Of a stretch of DNA of 64,000 nt, positions 22,067-34,044 are shown piece after piece. The translations under genes were made by a program, and so were the position numbers. Below the pieces are notes generated by a model that was given only the letters and a program-made list of their open reading frames with translations, was not told where the DNA came from and did not search any database. This DNA is from Hybos culiciformis. Lineage: Eukaryota > Arthropoda > Insecta > Diptera > Hybotidae. Each line of letters starts with the position of its first letter. Within the stretch, counting starts at the first letter, position 1. The stretch covers positions 98,527,322 through 98,591,321 of the forward strand of contig OZ023274.1 in the NCBI GenBank assembly GCA_964007475.1, read 5' to 3'.

Positions 22067-23077
22067 AATGGAATTTGAATTTATTTGCTTAATTTGTCCA
22101 CTTTGAATAAAGTATTCCTGTTTTTTTTTTTTTTTTTTTTAATTCAAATAGCTTAAAGCTAATTGTGGTTGAATTGAAAATTGTCTACCAATGTTTCAAA
22201 TATTTATTTAATATATTGTTGAATGCTTTTATTTTACCAGCTTTATATACATCCATTTTCTCACACAAATTTTTAAACCACTTTTAGTATCCAATGCGAC
22301 TCCAACATCTATATACTTATTATCTTCGTAATATACATACATTTATATATATTTATGTACTACACTTTTGATGAATAATAATAATTTAATGTACCTATAT
22401 AATTTTCATTATAATCTTCAAGCTAAATTTAGAATAAGAGGTGCACAAACCGCTGTTTTTTATTTTATTTTTATTTTATTTTATTTTTTTTTTCAAATTT
22501 AATTTGCATCAAATTTATATAATCAGGAATTTCTATATGAAAAGTTAAAATGAATTTTTATTAACTATTTTTAACCACAAAAATTCATGAAGTATGCTTT
22601 CATTACAAGAGCTATTAAAAAAAAAAAATTATATGTATCCACAGCATATGCATTCACATATACATACATATACCTAATATATGTTTGTACTTATTCATTT
22701 TAATTTTTTACTAACCATATTCAAATCCCTAAAGAATGGACTGCACAATGTATTACGTGAAGGGGGCGAAAAAACAAGAAATAGCTTTAAGAACAATATG
22801 TATATGTACCATATATACGTTACTAAAAAAAAATGCAAAATAAAGGAAAAGGATATGAATTTTTTTGACACATTTTAAATTTTAGTACAAAAATTTAAAC
22901 GTATCTGAGAATGAATGTTAAATTAGTAGCTAAGCTGTTATAAACCAAACAAATTTTTTAATCTGGAATACATATTCTATGTTCACAGAATCTTCACTAT
23001 GCTTTACAGAATTCAAAAATTTCCTAATTTCACTTCCATTTGCGGTAGGAGTGGCTTTAAATATAATCAACAACAAA
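22067..23077. other. AT-rich stretch, no gene seen
   Basis: Contains poly-T at 22121-22140 and (TTTTA)n near 22460-22490. No gene or element ends seen. Confidence 0.6.
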
Positions 23078-23340
23078 TCGTCTGGTGAGAAATGAAACAA
23101 CGTATGATATTTATACGTCATTATTAGATAATAGCACATTCGATTCCTCGTGCTCGATTTTATAAGTAGGTACAACTATTTTGCAATATTCTTAATGTTG
23201 ATTAAAATGTGTTTTTTAGATGAAAATTTTACGTTAATTAATATTTTTGCATATACGTTTTTTTAATTTTCAAATCTTTAAACTCAAATTACTCGAAACT
23301 ATACTTTTCATCATACATTGTTTCATTTCTTAGCAGACGA
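23078..23340. mobile_element. MITE, TCGTC-end family, copy 2
   Basis: A 263-bp copy of the element at 1483-1741 in the same orientation. Its ends are TCGTCTGGTGAGAAATGAAA and, reverse complemented, TCGTCTGCTAAGAAATGAAA. Flanks are AA on both sides rather than TA, so the target preference may be two A/T bases, or the site has mutated. It shares the internal CATTCGATTCCTCGT.CTCG block with copy 1. Confidence 0.85.
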
Positions 23341-24648
23341 AATACAGCTTACTACTCAGTTCGTAGAAATCACAATTTGTCGAAATTTTCCAAAGGGTTC
23401 GCATTCAAAGAATTACAAATTTTTGCCAAATTTTTCATATGATTCATATGAAAAAACTCCTCGTGTTAAATAATTGACCCTTAAAGGATGCGCATTTAAA
23501 AAAAACTGAGTAATTGTTAAGACGTCAAAATAAAAACTTTACCAAAATCGTAATTTATTACTCAACGAGTCGTTGATTCTTTAAGATAAGATACAAACTG
23601 CTTTTTTCAGTATAATTTTATAAGTTTTAAGTAAGTACAAGAAGTTTCTCGTTTCTCGTGCTCATAATAATTACAAATTTTATCATCAATACATCTATGT
23701 TTACCACAACTTTTGTTTTAAAAGAAGTACATGTAAAAACTGGAATCAATAGTCATCTCTTCATCATTATTAAAATGTAAAAAATCTCACAAAAACAAAA
23801 AAAAAACTAATATTATAGAGCTGCAGAATTATTTTTTTGATATTTAAATGAAGCAATTTTGAATTTTTGAAGGTGGAATATTTTGTAGAAATTTATATAC
23901 GTTACATGTAAAATATACATATGAGAATAAGAACATAAAATTTCTTTATTCAGCAGCAATCAAAATTAAATTTTATTGAAGGTTTTTTTTTTTTTTTTCA
24001 CAAAACAATAAAGATTTGAAAATTGATTTTATTTATAAAGTTTTCCAATAGATGATTTCCCTTTCTTTTCTTTTTTTTTTAGTTGTTTAAATCAAACAAC
24101 AACCCGATGTTCGAATATTAAAAAAAATTTACAAGAAGAAATTAGAAAGAAAAAAGGGTTTACATTTAACTTTAAATTTACTTTCGGATGTATTACAGAG
24201 TTTAAATAAAAACTTTTTTGTTTAAGAAAAATTTAAAAGTTACACTTCTATTTTTATATTACTAAAATATTTTGCACGAAAAAAAGAAGAAAATTAAAAA
24301 AAAAAAAAAAATTGTTATCCTTTCAAATTAGATTAACTTCCGGATTCTTTTATACATAGTTTAGTTTTCTTTTAAAATAAAAGCAATTTAGTTAAAAGAT
24401 AAAAAGGATAATGTTGCCTGAATTAAATAATAATTTTATTTATTTATTTTTTTTTTGTTTGATAGATTAAGAGAGAATATAACTAGTAATAAACGTTCAC
24501 AATAATATCGACATCTGGAACTTATAAATGACCAATTAAAGAATCACACAAAAAAGGAAAATTTAATCAAAAAAATTTTTAATAATCTTTAGAAACTATT
24601 GCTTGTGAAAGATTTTCCGGGAATTTGGAATGAAGTTTGCAATTGGTA
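23341..24648. other. AT-rich stretch, no gene seen
   Basis: Holds a 25-bp near-perfect palindrome centred near 23443 (TTTTTCATATGA on one side and its mirror on the other) and poly-A/T runs. No coding frame recognised. Confidence 0.6.
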
Positions 24649-25567
24649 AGGGAGAGGGCTGGGTTATGGGTCGGGTTTAGTTTTTGGCCTATAAGTCATA
24701 AATTAGCAAAATAAAGTTTGTAGTGTTATACATTGTTGGAAAGGTTATGTTCTTACGCAAGTTTTCTCCGAAGAAAGTATAGTGATTCAAAAAACTCGAA
24801 AAATTTTATGACCATTTTTATGAGTACGTGAAAAAATTTCGAAAAAAAGTGGCTGGGTTGTAGGTCACCTAGAAAAACCTTATTAAAATGGAAAAAAATT
24901 GATGTAAAACCTCGATAAATATCAAAAATATTAATTTTTATTAATTTTAGAAGCCGTCAATGGCAAAAACATTTTCAAAAAGTGACAGTTTTCAATAATC
25001 ATTATCAATTGAAAAAATTTGATTTTTTGGGGTTCAGTTGTCTTTATCGGTAAAAATATGACTAACAATAAAAAAAACATGCATTAAAATACTGGTCAAA
25101 TCATAAAAAACACTTTATACTGACGAAACTAACGATATTTGACACTTATATACTTATGCTGTATATGCTATACAGTGGCAAAAAAATGGTGACCCACAAC
25201 CCAGCCAATCGCTGACCCTAAACCTAATCATGACGCCATTTTTAAAGTCGACGAAAAAATAATTTTCCACTCGTATATCATCATAATGCTATTACCAATT
25301 CGCAAAATATAAGATTTAAACTAAATTCAAGTCACCTTTTACGATTCATTTACTCAACAAAATGGCACTTTGAATAAATATTAAAATCACTTTTTTTATC
25401 GATTTTCACACATGGTGTATGCAGCTTGTATAAGCAATACGTTCTTTCACTTCGATGTTCGCTTAAAAACTACCTTGTGTAGTTAGATTCTCCACTTTTA
25501 CTTTGCATGACAGAAAAAAATTACCTGACCTTCAACACAGCCCGACCCACAACCCAGCCCTCTCCCC
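24649..25567. mobile_element. 0.92-kb TA element with internally repeated terminal motifs
   Basis: The left end is AGGGAGAGGGCTGGGTTATG and the right, reverse complemented, is GGGGAGAGGGCTGGGTTGTG, both followed by GGTCGGG. TA flanks both sides (24647-24648 and 25568-25569). The inner part of the TIR recurs as direct copies inside each half: GGCTGGGTTGTAGGTCACC at 24851-24869 and its inverse GGTGACCCACAACCCAGCC at 25188-25206. This four-site layout resembles the IR/DR organisation of some Tc1-like transposons, although the spacing here is larger. No transposase frame remains. Confidence 0.85.
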
Positions 25568-26226
25568 TACACTAAGAAAATAATTTTATATATATGATAG
25601 AACTAATCTTATTCAAAATTTCAACTGAATATCCTAACTAAATAAAATATAATTCTTTTATTGTTAAGTTCAGGCACTTTTATACTCTCATCTAACATAA
25701 AATAAAATCGATTTTAATTCTAAAATTTTATATTTTCATTATAACTATTTAATACGACTGTGAAACTATTAAAAATTGCTCCCATGATATAACTTTAGAA
25801 TTAATTTTTTTATTTAATTTTTTTTTTGTTCAAACATAAAATTATGTATAAAATAGAAAACTATACGAACATATCTATAAAATTCAATCCTTTTTTTTTA
25901 ATAATAATAAAACATCATGCATCAAAAAACTTTTTTAATGAATTTAAAAAATTATAATTATTTTAATAAACTAAATTTCAAATTCAAATATTCAAAGAGA
26001 TGTGTATCGAGCAAAGAAAAATATAACCTTAAATACTATATATGAATAAATAATAATTGTACGGCTGAAAGATAAGTTTATATTTTTTGCCTTTATATTA
26101 TATACCGCCTATATGGTTTCGCAAATACTTTTAATGATAAAGTTTTTTTCAAAGCAATGAATTTAATAACCGCCAATATCAAAGAATTAAAACCTTAGTT
26201 TCTAATATCGGCAATAAAATTGAGTG
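25568..26226. other. AT-rich spacer, nothing recognised
   Basis: No gene, repeat or splice feature seen between two transposons. Confidence 0.6.
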
Positions 26227-26577
26227 GAGGGGTGCTCAAAGGTTTATGTACGAGGAGCCATGTTCGAAAATCGTAAAATACTGTAAAGCTGCAAAATTAC
26301 CAATACAAACTTAAATTTAAAGTTGAACATCATTTTTAATTTTTTTTTAAAATTCTTATCTTTCAAAAAATTAACAAAAAAAAACTTCAATATTACAATA
26401 TAATTATATAATACATTTAAAAATTACTTGAAAAATATGTGCACGAAAATCTGAATAATTATATTAAAATTGTATAAAAAAACAAAATTTCAGTTACAAC
26501 TTAATAATATATTCAGCCACAAAAAATAATGTCAAAGAACCGCATGCGGCTCATGAGCCGCAGTTTGAGCTTGTCTG
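26227..26577. mobile_element. Decayed hAT-like MITE
   Basis: The left end GAGGGGTGCTCAAAGG and the right end, reverse complemented CAGACAAGCTCAAACTGCGG, share GCTCAAA at the same offset, as in hAT ends of the CAG-GGGTGCTCAAA type. Next to the right end is the perfect 16-bp palindrome GCGGCTCATGAGCCGC at 26546-26561, common in subterminal regions of such elements. No 8-bp target duplication survives, so the call rests on the ends alone. Confidence 0.5.
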
Positions 26578-26674
26578 CTACATAGTGAGAATTTCAAAAT
26601 TTATCAACTTTTTAAATTTTTTTTTTAGTTTTTCTGGCTAAAACAATGTCATGCGGTTATGAAAATTAAGAGTA

Positions 26675-27549
26675 GGGAAGAGGCTTGCAGGTTGCCACCA
26701 CTGATGTGTTTTAATATTCTAGCAGTCTTAGAACCTAAACTGCAAGTGACATCGACGTCAAAAGAACAGTTATCACTTTTAATCTATACTTCTGGAGCGG
26801 ACAGACGCAATAACACAGTGTTTACTGAGCAAAGTGTGAATTATTACAAAACTTTAAAAATTAAAAATTGTGTTTTTGGTCTGTGCTCGTAAAGTGAACT
26901 TTTTTATTAGCAATTCAAGATAAATATTTGGGTGGTGTTGCTTTTGCATTCAATTAACATATTCCAAAACGAATTAAAAATAATGAATTGGCAAATTTTT
27001 TTAAATGGATTTTACAAAATTGCGTTAGAATGCAGGTTGCCACCTTGATGAAAGTGCTGATGGCTGTATGATTTGTTTGAACAAAATGCCGGAAATAGAT
27101 ACAACTCTATTATGTGCCACGAATACAAACGAGCCGTTCACGCGAAATGTGTTTCAGTGTTTAAACTTGCCCGAATTCTAATTCCGATGAAGATTTGAAA
27201 TGATTCCATACGATATTGCAATTTTATTTTTTATGTCAATTTTCGGCCATTTCTTTATGTTTACAGCCACTGTGTGCAAGTGAAATTCAATAAATTTGAA
27301 TAAATTTCTAAATAAGACATTTTTCAGTTTCAGTTTTTCAACATTTTCAGCAATTTTCCAAAGGGTGGCAACCTGCAAGCCCAAATTTGAAGAGTTCGAT
27401 TTTACTTTTGAAAATTTAAATTATTTCTAGCCCAGGATTCTAGCTTTTTACTTCCTGTTTTCAACGTTATACTATTTATACAATAAGTTCATTTTTTTAC
27501 GAGTTATGATCAAAAAGGCTATGGGGTGGCAACCTGCAAGCCTCTTCCC
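26675..27549. mobile_element. 0.88-kb TA element with internally repeated terminal motifs
   Basis: Perfect inverted ends begin GGGAAGAGGCTTGCAGGTTG and continue CCACC; TA lies on both sides (26673-26674 and 27550-27551). The inner TIR half recurs as TGCAGGTTGCCACCTTG at 27031-27047 and inverted as GGGTGGCAACCTGCAAGCCC at 27363-27382. This is the same four-site plan as the element at 24649, whose ends also start GGGRAGAGG. Perfect outer ends suggest fairly recent insertion. A 44-codon coding-like segment lies between the inner motifs at 27045-27179. Confidence 0.9.
27045..27179 (+). pseudogene. Coding-like segment inside the transposon
   Basis: Directly after the left inner motif a plus-strand frame reads LDESADGCMICLNKM and goes on through TNTNEPFTRNVFQCLNLPEF to a TAA. 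Its composition is far less AT-biased than the surroundings. The CxxC start and spaced C..LPEF ending recall zinc-finger-associated (ZAD-like) modules, but it is too short to classify. It could be a captured host exon or the last trace of a transposase. Confidence 0.3.
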
Positions 27550-29220
27550 TACAAATTAAAAATGTCACCAAAATGTACAATATAATAATTGAAAGAAAAA
27601 AACTAATAAATTTTCTACCTTCTTATATTGGTTGCCTGCTCAGAATATAAATAAATTTTTATTCCAAATAATGAAAAAAATAGAGATAATTATCACGTGC
27701 TTCCTATCACTTTCAGAAAAGCATTATAAAATACAACTATAAACTGTGTCTATGAATATTATTGTGCTCTTGGCCTTTTTTTTTGCATTAAACCATCAAA
27801 CTTTTCGTAAAGTTCACTTTGTTTTTTTAAACAAAACAAAAAAGTTGTACATTTTGTTGAAATTTTAATTTTGAATTACCTTTTTTTTTATAAATAATAA
27901 TTTTATAGTGCTCTTCATAAATATTATATTAATTTTTTAAAAGAATTCTTATAAAAATAAAGCATTATTTATATTCATAAAGGTGAAAAAAAAAAATTTT
28001 CATAATTTTGAACAAAATGGAAACGGTTTTATAATTAAAAGTTTCCATGAGAGATAAAAATTATTTTTATATAATTCCGTTCTATATACAATTCTTAAAG
28101 TTGCAATATTTCATAATTTTGAAATGTCACAAAAAGTAATAATATATTATATATTATATATATGAAAATAAAAAATTTTGCTACTGCGCTGTTGTAGCTA
28201 GAAGAATGATTTTTGGGTGTTTAGAGTTTAGTGCACTAAAATCTGGAATTAATTAATTTTGACTTTTTATAACTTTGTTAACCTAGAATGGTAAAGAGTT
28301 AAGAATGTTGATAATTTTTATTCAATTCTGTTGATCAAGTTCTATTTAAATAATTTTCTTCCAGCATTTACGTTTTATACAGAACATGCTATTGATTTTA
28401 CAACTAAGGTCCAAGATTTATGAACTTTGAATAATCCTTTACCAATTTTTTTTTGCTTTTTATTTTTTTTTGTCCATTACTGGCTTAAACTTTTTCCTGT
28501 TTTCATTTTCACTGTATACCATTGTGATAAAACAGGATTCAATTTTGAAGTTAAAATAATTTTCATGCTTGCACTTGAATTATTAACTTGTAGATACTAT
28601 TTTTTTTTTTTTATGTTACGTGACCTTTTCAAATTATGCCAGAAATTTTGAAATGTAGCCATGCGATTGTGGCTTTACAATAATGTGGTAAAAATGGTAA
28701 AACACAAAAGCATAAAAGAAAAAAAAACAAAAATTTTTTAACTAAAATTATTTTAAACATTTTATACCACGCCATGCCATTCAGGCTAGTGAAAGAATAA
28801 TTTACAAAATTATTGGAATTAGATTGGATTAGACAATTTTTTTAATATGGTTTTTGTGAAAATTTTCTATGTGAAATGTACAATGTGTACATGTACATGC
28901 ATGGTAATATTTATCATATTAAAGGTTTATATAATTTCAGAATTGTAACGCGATTTAATCGAATTATCTAAAATAGAAAAAAAAAATATTGTGTTTAATA
29001 AGCATTAAATACTAATATTATATTTTCCGATAATTATTTAATTATATGTTTCGTGATTATTACTTCACCCAGTGAGTGACCAACTAATTATGCTTTTTCA
29101 TAGAAATTTAGATGGAATGGAAATCTTTACTCTTTTAATAGAAAAGTTGACCAAATACAAGGTCTATCAAATATAATTTTAATTTTATGATTCTATAATT
29201 TCGTATCTGACTCGTCTGGG
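27550..29220. other. AT-rich stretch, no gene seen
   Basis: Contains small palindromes (TTTAGTGCACTAAA at 28227-28240; GCTAC..GTAGC near 28180-28198). The Phe-rich frame at 28427-28651 is a poly-T artefact. Confidence 0.6.
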
Positions 29221-29375
29221 TGTTTCAATGATTTTCGTTCAAGGTAGTTGTATGTCGCTTTTTTGTATTTACATTCGTGGTCCATAGGTGGAATGTCCGT
29301 AGCCTTTGTTTCATTTCTCTGTTATGAAGCAATATCTCAATAATAGATATTCTTGAAGTGAAAAAAAAAAATAAA
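29221..29375 (-). other. Weak exon-like island
   Basis: On the minus strand a T-rich tract ending in TTCAAG at about 29353 precedes an open stretch of about 45 codons that includes EMKQRLRTFHLWTTNVNTKK and stops near 29238. Composition is slightly better than background, but no family is recognised and the plus strand is also partly open. Recorded only as a place to look for transcripts. Confidence 0.15.
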
Positions 29376-30690
29376 AGATTATCGTTTATTTTTTTCAATT
29401 TCATAAATTAAATATTGATGTTTCTTTTTTGATATTATATGTATATAATTTTATTTTGACCGTTTCCTTTATGAATGAAGTACTATACATACACTAGCAA
29501 TTACGTACACAATGTACATGTCAGTTATGTGTATATAAATATTTTTAATAAAAAAAAAAATTTTTCCAATTATAACCCGGAAGGAACTCTACAAATACAT
29601 ACACAATAAATAAAATTTTACCTATGAAAAATTTATAAATAGAAATAATTCCTATATATACAGTCAGTATATACATACCTCTTCTCTATCTAAAAGAATT
29701 TTATAAAAATCAAAATTGTTTATTAATTGATTTTCCTTCTGGTTCATTGCAAAACAAAACAACAAAAAAATAAAAATAAATAAATATTTAGAAAATATTA
29801 AATATTGACAGAATTCATAATTTTTCGTTATTTGCTTTTTTTTTTTTTTTTTTTTGCTTTTCCTATTAATATTATTTTTATAATAAAATATTAATATACC
29901 TATATGTTATGTTACGTTTTTATACCATTTTCAATGTTAAACTTTTTTTAATTTTATCAAGTCATTAAATACCATAAAATGATACAAAGTTTATGTCTTT
30001 AATTGAGTTAATCACTCTTTTCATCATCATCATCATCATGTACATGCTAGAATATACAACAACCTATTTTTGCCTTGTCTATAGTTAGTGGAAAATAAAA
30101 ATAAAAATTTAATTATGTCAGAGTTTTTGATTGAAAAACATAATGAAATGTAATTTTTTTTTTTTTGCCTTTCTATATTAAATAAAAGATATACAAAAAC
30201 GAAAAAGAATCTTTTTTTTTTTTTTAAATAAAATTCTCTTGAATGACTTCTAAAGTCATTATTAAATAAGGAAATTTAGTGAAAAATAAAATAAACTTTC
30301 GTATATATTATTGTCACATTTATAAATATTTTACTATTTTTTTTTAATTAAAAAATTTTTGTATCTTACAAAATATATATGTAGAATATTTTTCACTTTG
30401 AATTCTTTACATATAAATGTTATATGTTATTTATAAAATGGTATTGTAAAATACAATAAGTACTAAAGTAAATATAAATTTTGATATTAATAAATTAAGA
30501 TTTTCATATGCATAGGGTTAGAATAGAATCATGTATTTCATTGTACATTAAATTAATTAAAATTTATTTTAAGGCTATTGTCATTTGTATAGAAAAGTTC
30601 ATATAGGTCTGCTGTTTAAGTTTAAAGCATAAAAAGAGTTATAAACTATTATCAAAAATATACTGAAATTGAAAAAAGAACTATAAAAAA
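29376..30690. other. AT-rich stretch with (TCA)n microsatellite
   Basis: A (TCA)6 repeat lies at 30021-30038. The rest is A/T-rich filler with no gene. Confidence 0.65.
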
Positions 30691-31060
30691 TTCAAAATTG
30701 CCGAATTAAACCAAAATGAACTTCACCTGGACGAAAATTGTCTGTGTGATTGTTTCTCTGAATCGATAGGATAGTAGAAATTTTGATTCGAAGCTCCAAC
30801 GGAGAGCTACCTTAAAAGTTGATTTTTAAATTAAATTATATGCCGATAACATTTGATGTCAAAAGGCCGGCCTCCATGGTCCGGGGAGGGGGCTATATAG
30901 CAAATTGAGGATTTCATAGGAACTTAACATACGTTTCACACACACATACCTACATACAAACAGTGTTTTGTTATTAATGCACTCTCCAGTAAAACCGGGT
31001 ACTCTCAACTAGAAACAACATAAAGCTCGAGCAAAAGCTTTGAGGTTCAAAACTTTTAAT
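30691..31060. other. G+C-richer island, probably repeat-derived
   Basis: The island holds AAGCTCCAACGGAGAGCTACC (local hairpin AGCTC/GAGCT), GGCCGGCCTCCATGGTCCGG and a CACACACACATACCTACATACAAACAG string. Such patches in insect genomes are often old transposon pieces, but no paired ends or frame could be identified. Confidence 0.3.
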
Positions 31061-33192
31061 TTCAGGATTAAAAATAACTTTGTTCTTAATTAAAACAGCT
31101 TTTTGAAGCGTAAAAATTCACTAAAAAAATATATACCTACCTAATGAATATTATTAAATGACATTTCTTTGCGTTTTCGTTCAAGCATAAAAAGGACTTT
31201 TTATTTTATTTTTATTTTTTTTTCAATAAAATGCACATAACGAACGATAACGACATAACAATGATTTTTTTTATGTTGTTGTTTATTGTGTTTTTTTTAT
31301 TTTTATTCAGGAAATGATTAAACTCAAAGGGAAGGCTTGATTTATCCATTCAAGCATTTTTAATTGGTTCATCAGTTTTATTGTGAAAATAATTTTTTAA
31401 AGAGTAAATTGATTTTTATACGAAATATTGATTTTTTATTAAATTTTTTTTTTTATATTTGTCGTTGACTTTATAGTTCAACCCAAATCTGAATTAAATT
31501 TATATTAAATTTTTTTTTTTATATTAAGTCAAATAAGTATAACAGTTATTGAAATAAGTTATTTTTTAACAAATTTACCTAAAGTCTAAATTTTTCATTT
31601 ATTTAGTTTTGTTTTGCTTTGGAAAAGTACAAAATTATTGATTACAATTCTGTTTAAAAATCATAAAAAAAAATTTTAGTACCCTACTCAATTATTTTTA
31701 AAATTTTCAAACAAAATTTTTTATAATGAGAAAATCATTATTTTTATTAAAAATTAATGAAAAATGAAGATAATTAAAATCTATGTTAAGGAATCCCTAA
31801 ATTATAATTAATTTTTAATATTTTTTATGAAAAACTTTTTCTTACAATAAAATAATTTATAATATAGAAATTTTCATTACTTATGTATAAATCATATAAA
31901 AAAAAAAAATATATTTTTAGAATTCTTTAAGGACGTAAAATTTTCCTTTCAAGGCATTTAAAAAAATTGCTTAGTGGTGGCAAAAAAAAAATTAAATTCT
32001 TAAATAGGTACACCTACTATATATTAGAATTAAAAGAATTTTCAATATAAAATATAGTAGGAGAGAGGAAATATATTTTTCGCAAAAAAAAGGATAAAAA
32101 AAAAAATCTTTTTTAACAAAATTAAAATCATTCTACGGCTAATTAATAAAAAAATATTTATATATAAAATACAAACCCAACATTTTATTACAGAAGACGA
32201 TAATTTTATAACACCCTTAAATTTCTAGGTATATAGTAATTGTTATATAATCATAATCTACTTATATAATATAAATAAAGGTTTAGTTGTTCCGAGAATT
32301 AAGTCCATTTAGTCTATAATAAAGGTATAATAATAGTATTTTAAAATAAAGCTGACCATTATTAAGATATTTTTTATTATATCCAAAATTATTTTATTTT
32401 TTGCAAGATCAGGAAATATAAATAAATCAATGAAATTTTGAAGCACGCTATTAAATGTAAGGAAAGACTCTAAAATACTTCCAGAATTTCACAAATAATA
32501 ATTATGTATTTTTTTTTTCAGCTCATAGATTCTATATTTATAAACATAAGTTTTAATTTAGCAAAAAATACTAAACATTTTGAATCGATACCATGTCGAT
32601 TAAATATGTAATATGATTGGATTGCTTCAACTAATTCAGCTTCTTCAAAGCCATGTCGATTTTCATAATTTCTATTTTAGGAAGATTGTTCTCACAACAG
32701 GACCAGAATTTTCTTTATTGACAAAAATTCCAATAAAAATTTAAATTTTGATTATTTCAAAGAAAATTTCACTTACGTTGTTTTATATATACAATAATTT
32801 CGTGTTATATTTTTTTTGTTTACTAAATAGTATTTTAAAATAAAATAATATCTCAAAAATAAGATAGTTTAATACTTAAGGCGTTAAGAATTTTAATCTG
32901 AATGAAAACGGAAGTATATACATTGAAAGAAAAATATATATAAAAATTTCTTTACATACATTTTTATTTCATAATAAATTTTTTTTTTTTTTTAGTTTTT
33001 AAATATATATATTTTTCATAATGCATGCTTATGATTTTTACTACACTGGGATTATATTAAATTTTTCACATTCCATCCATAATATAAGGAAAGAAGTGAA
33101 ATCGTTTGGAAATCAAAGTAATTTTTGTTACTAAAAATATAAAACACAGAAAAAAAAATCTATTACAGTTTCATTCTGAGTTTAATTTAAAC
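31061..33192. other. AT-rich stretch, no gene seen
   Basis: A/T-rich filler. CCATGTCGATT appears twice (about 32591 and 32651). No element or gene recognised. Confidence 0.6.
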
Positions 33193-34036
33193 CAGAGCTT
33201 CGAACCGCAATTTATTTTGTTCCGGTTTTCGGTTTCGTTCTTAAAATTTTATCGTTTCGGGTTACGTTTCGGTTTTGAAAATTTAAATTTCGTTCCGGTT
33301 ACGGTTCAATTTTTTTTTCGGTTCAAAACCGGTTTTTTTTCGGTTCGATTTTTTTTTTTGAGTAGCACTTTTTATGCTTGTCCGTTAATTGCTTACACGA
33401 AGAAAATTTTGACTCGTCTGATGCAGAGAATGAAGATGGACTATCAAAACCAAAAGAGTCAAAAACTTTGTCCTGTTCGACTTAATATTTATGCGGCAAA
33501 AACTGCAATCAGGTCCTTCAGAAATAATAGAAATAAAAAACACTTATTGTTTGAGCAAACTTGACATTGTGTCGTTTTCTTTTTTGGATGAAAACGACAT
33601 AAAGTCAAGTGATTTTATGTCTTTTTTAACTTTGACTTTATGTCCATTTCATAAACGACCTAATGTCAATTGACTTTATGTCGTTATGAAGTGGACATAA
33701 GGTCACTTGACTTTAAGTCACCTACCCAATACAAATACAAAATATAAATGTTTTATTCAAATTCAAACATAAAAAAAATATAAATTTTGTATTCAAACTA
33801 AAAATAAATAACAAAAATATATTCGTTAAAAAAGAAAAAAAATTATAATTTTTTTATTTTTTTTCTTGTTTAAGGAACGAAAAAGAACAAAAAAAACCGA
33901 AATGAAATTTCGTTCCGGTTTAGGTTACGGTTTTTTTAATTTAGAATATTTAGGTTCGGTTACGGTTACGGTTTGATTATAAATTCCGGTTTTTTCCGGT
34001 TTTCGGTTTTCGGTTCGGTTCCGGTTCGAAGCTCTG
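33193..34036. mobile_element. hAT transposon relic with 8-bp target duplication
   Basis: An 844-bp element with ends CAGAGCTTCGAACCG on both sides (the right end reverse complemented) and a perfect 8-bp target duplication ATTTAAAC (33185-33192 and 34037-34044), the hallmark of hAT insertion. Both subterminal regions are packed with GGTTCGGTTACGGTT-type repeats, which would be transposase-binding sites in a live hAT. The interior shows short open pieces, for example EENFDSSDAENEDGLSKPK near 33398, that may be remnants of a transposase or cargo but have no catalytic motif. A separate near-palindrome lies at 33634-33704. Confidence 0.92.
33634..33704. repeat. Nested near-palindrome of TGACTTTATGTC motifs
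   Basis: Centred on CAATTG at 33667-33672, the left and right halves are near-reverse complements for about 35 bp each (GACTTTATGTCCATTTCATA versus its mirror). Further copies of GACATAAAGTCA-like motifs lie just outside at 33591-33620 and 33700-33720. It may be a small MITE that landed inside the hAT element or an internal palindrome of it. Confidence 0.7.
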
Positions 34037-34044
34037 ATTTAAAC

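Noticed and set aside
30840..30910. GGCCGGCCTCCATGGTCCGG patch considered as a CpG-type promoter
   Set aside because: It is only a few dozen bases, has no transcription-start motifs and is more likely repeat debris.
33106..33564. 152-codon open frame, the longest in the window
   Set aside because: It begins outside the hAT element and runs through its CGGTT subterminal repeats, which give a repetitive Phe/Arg/Gly pattern. The shorter acidic interior frame is a better coding relic.
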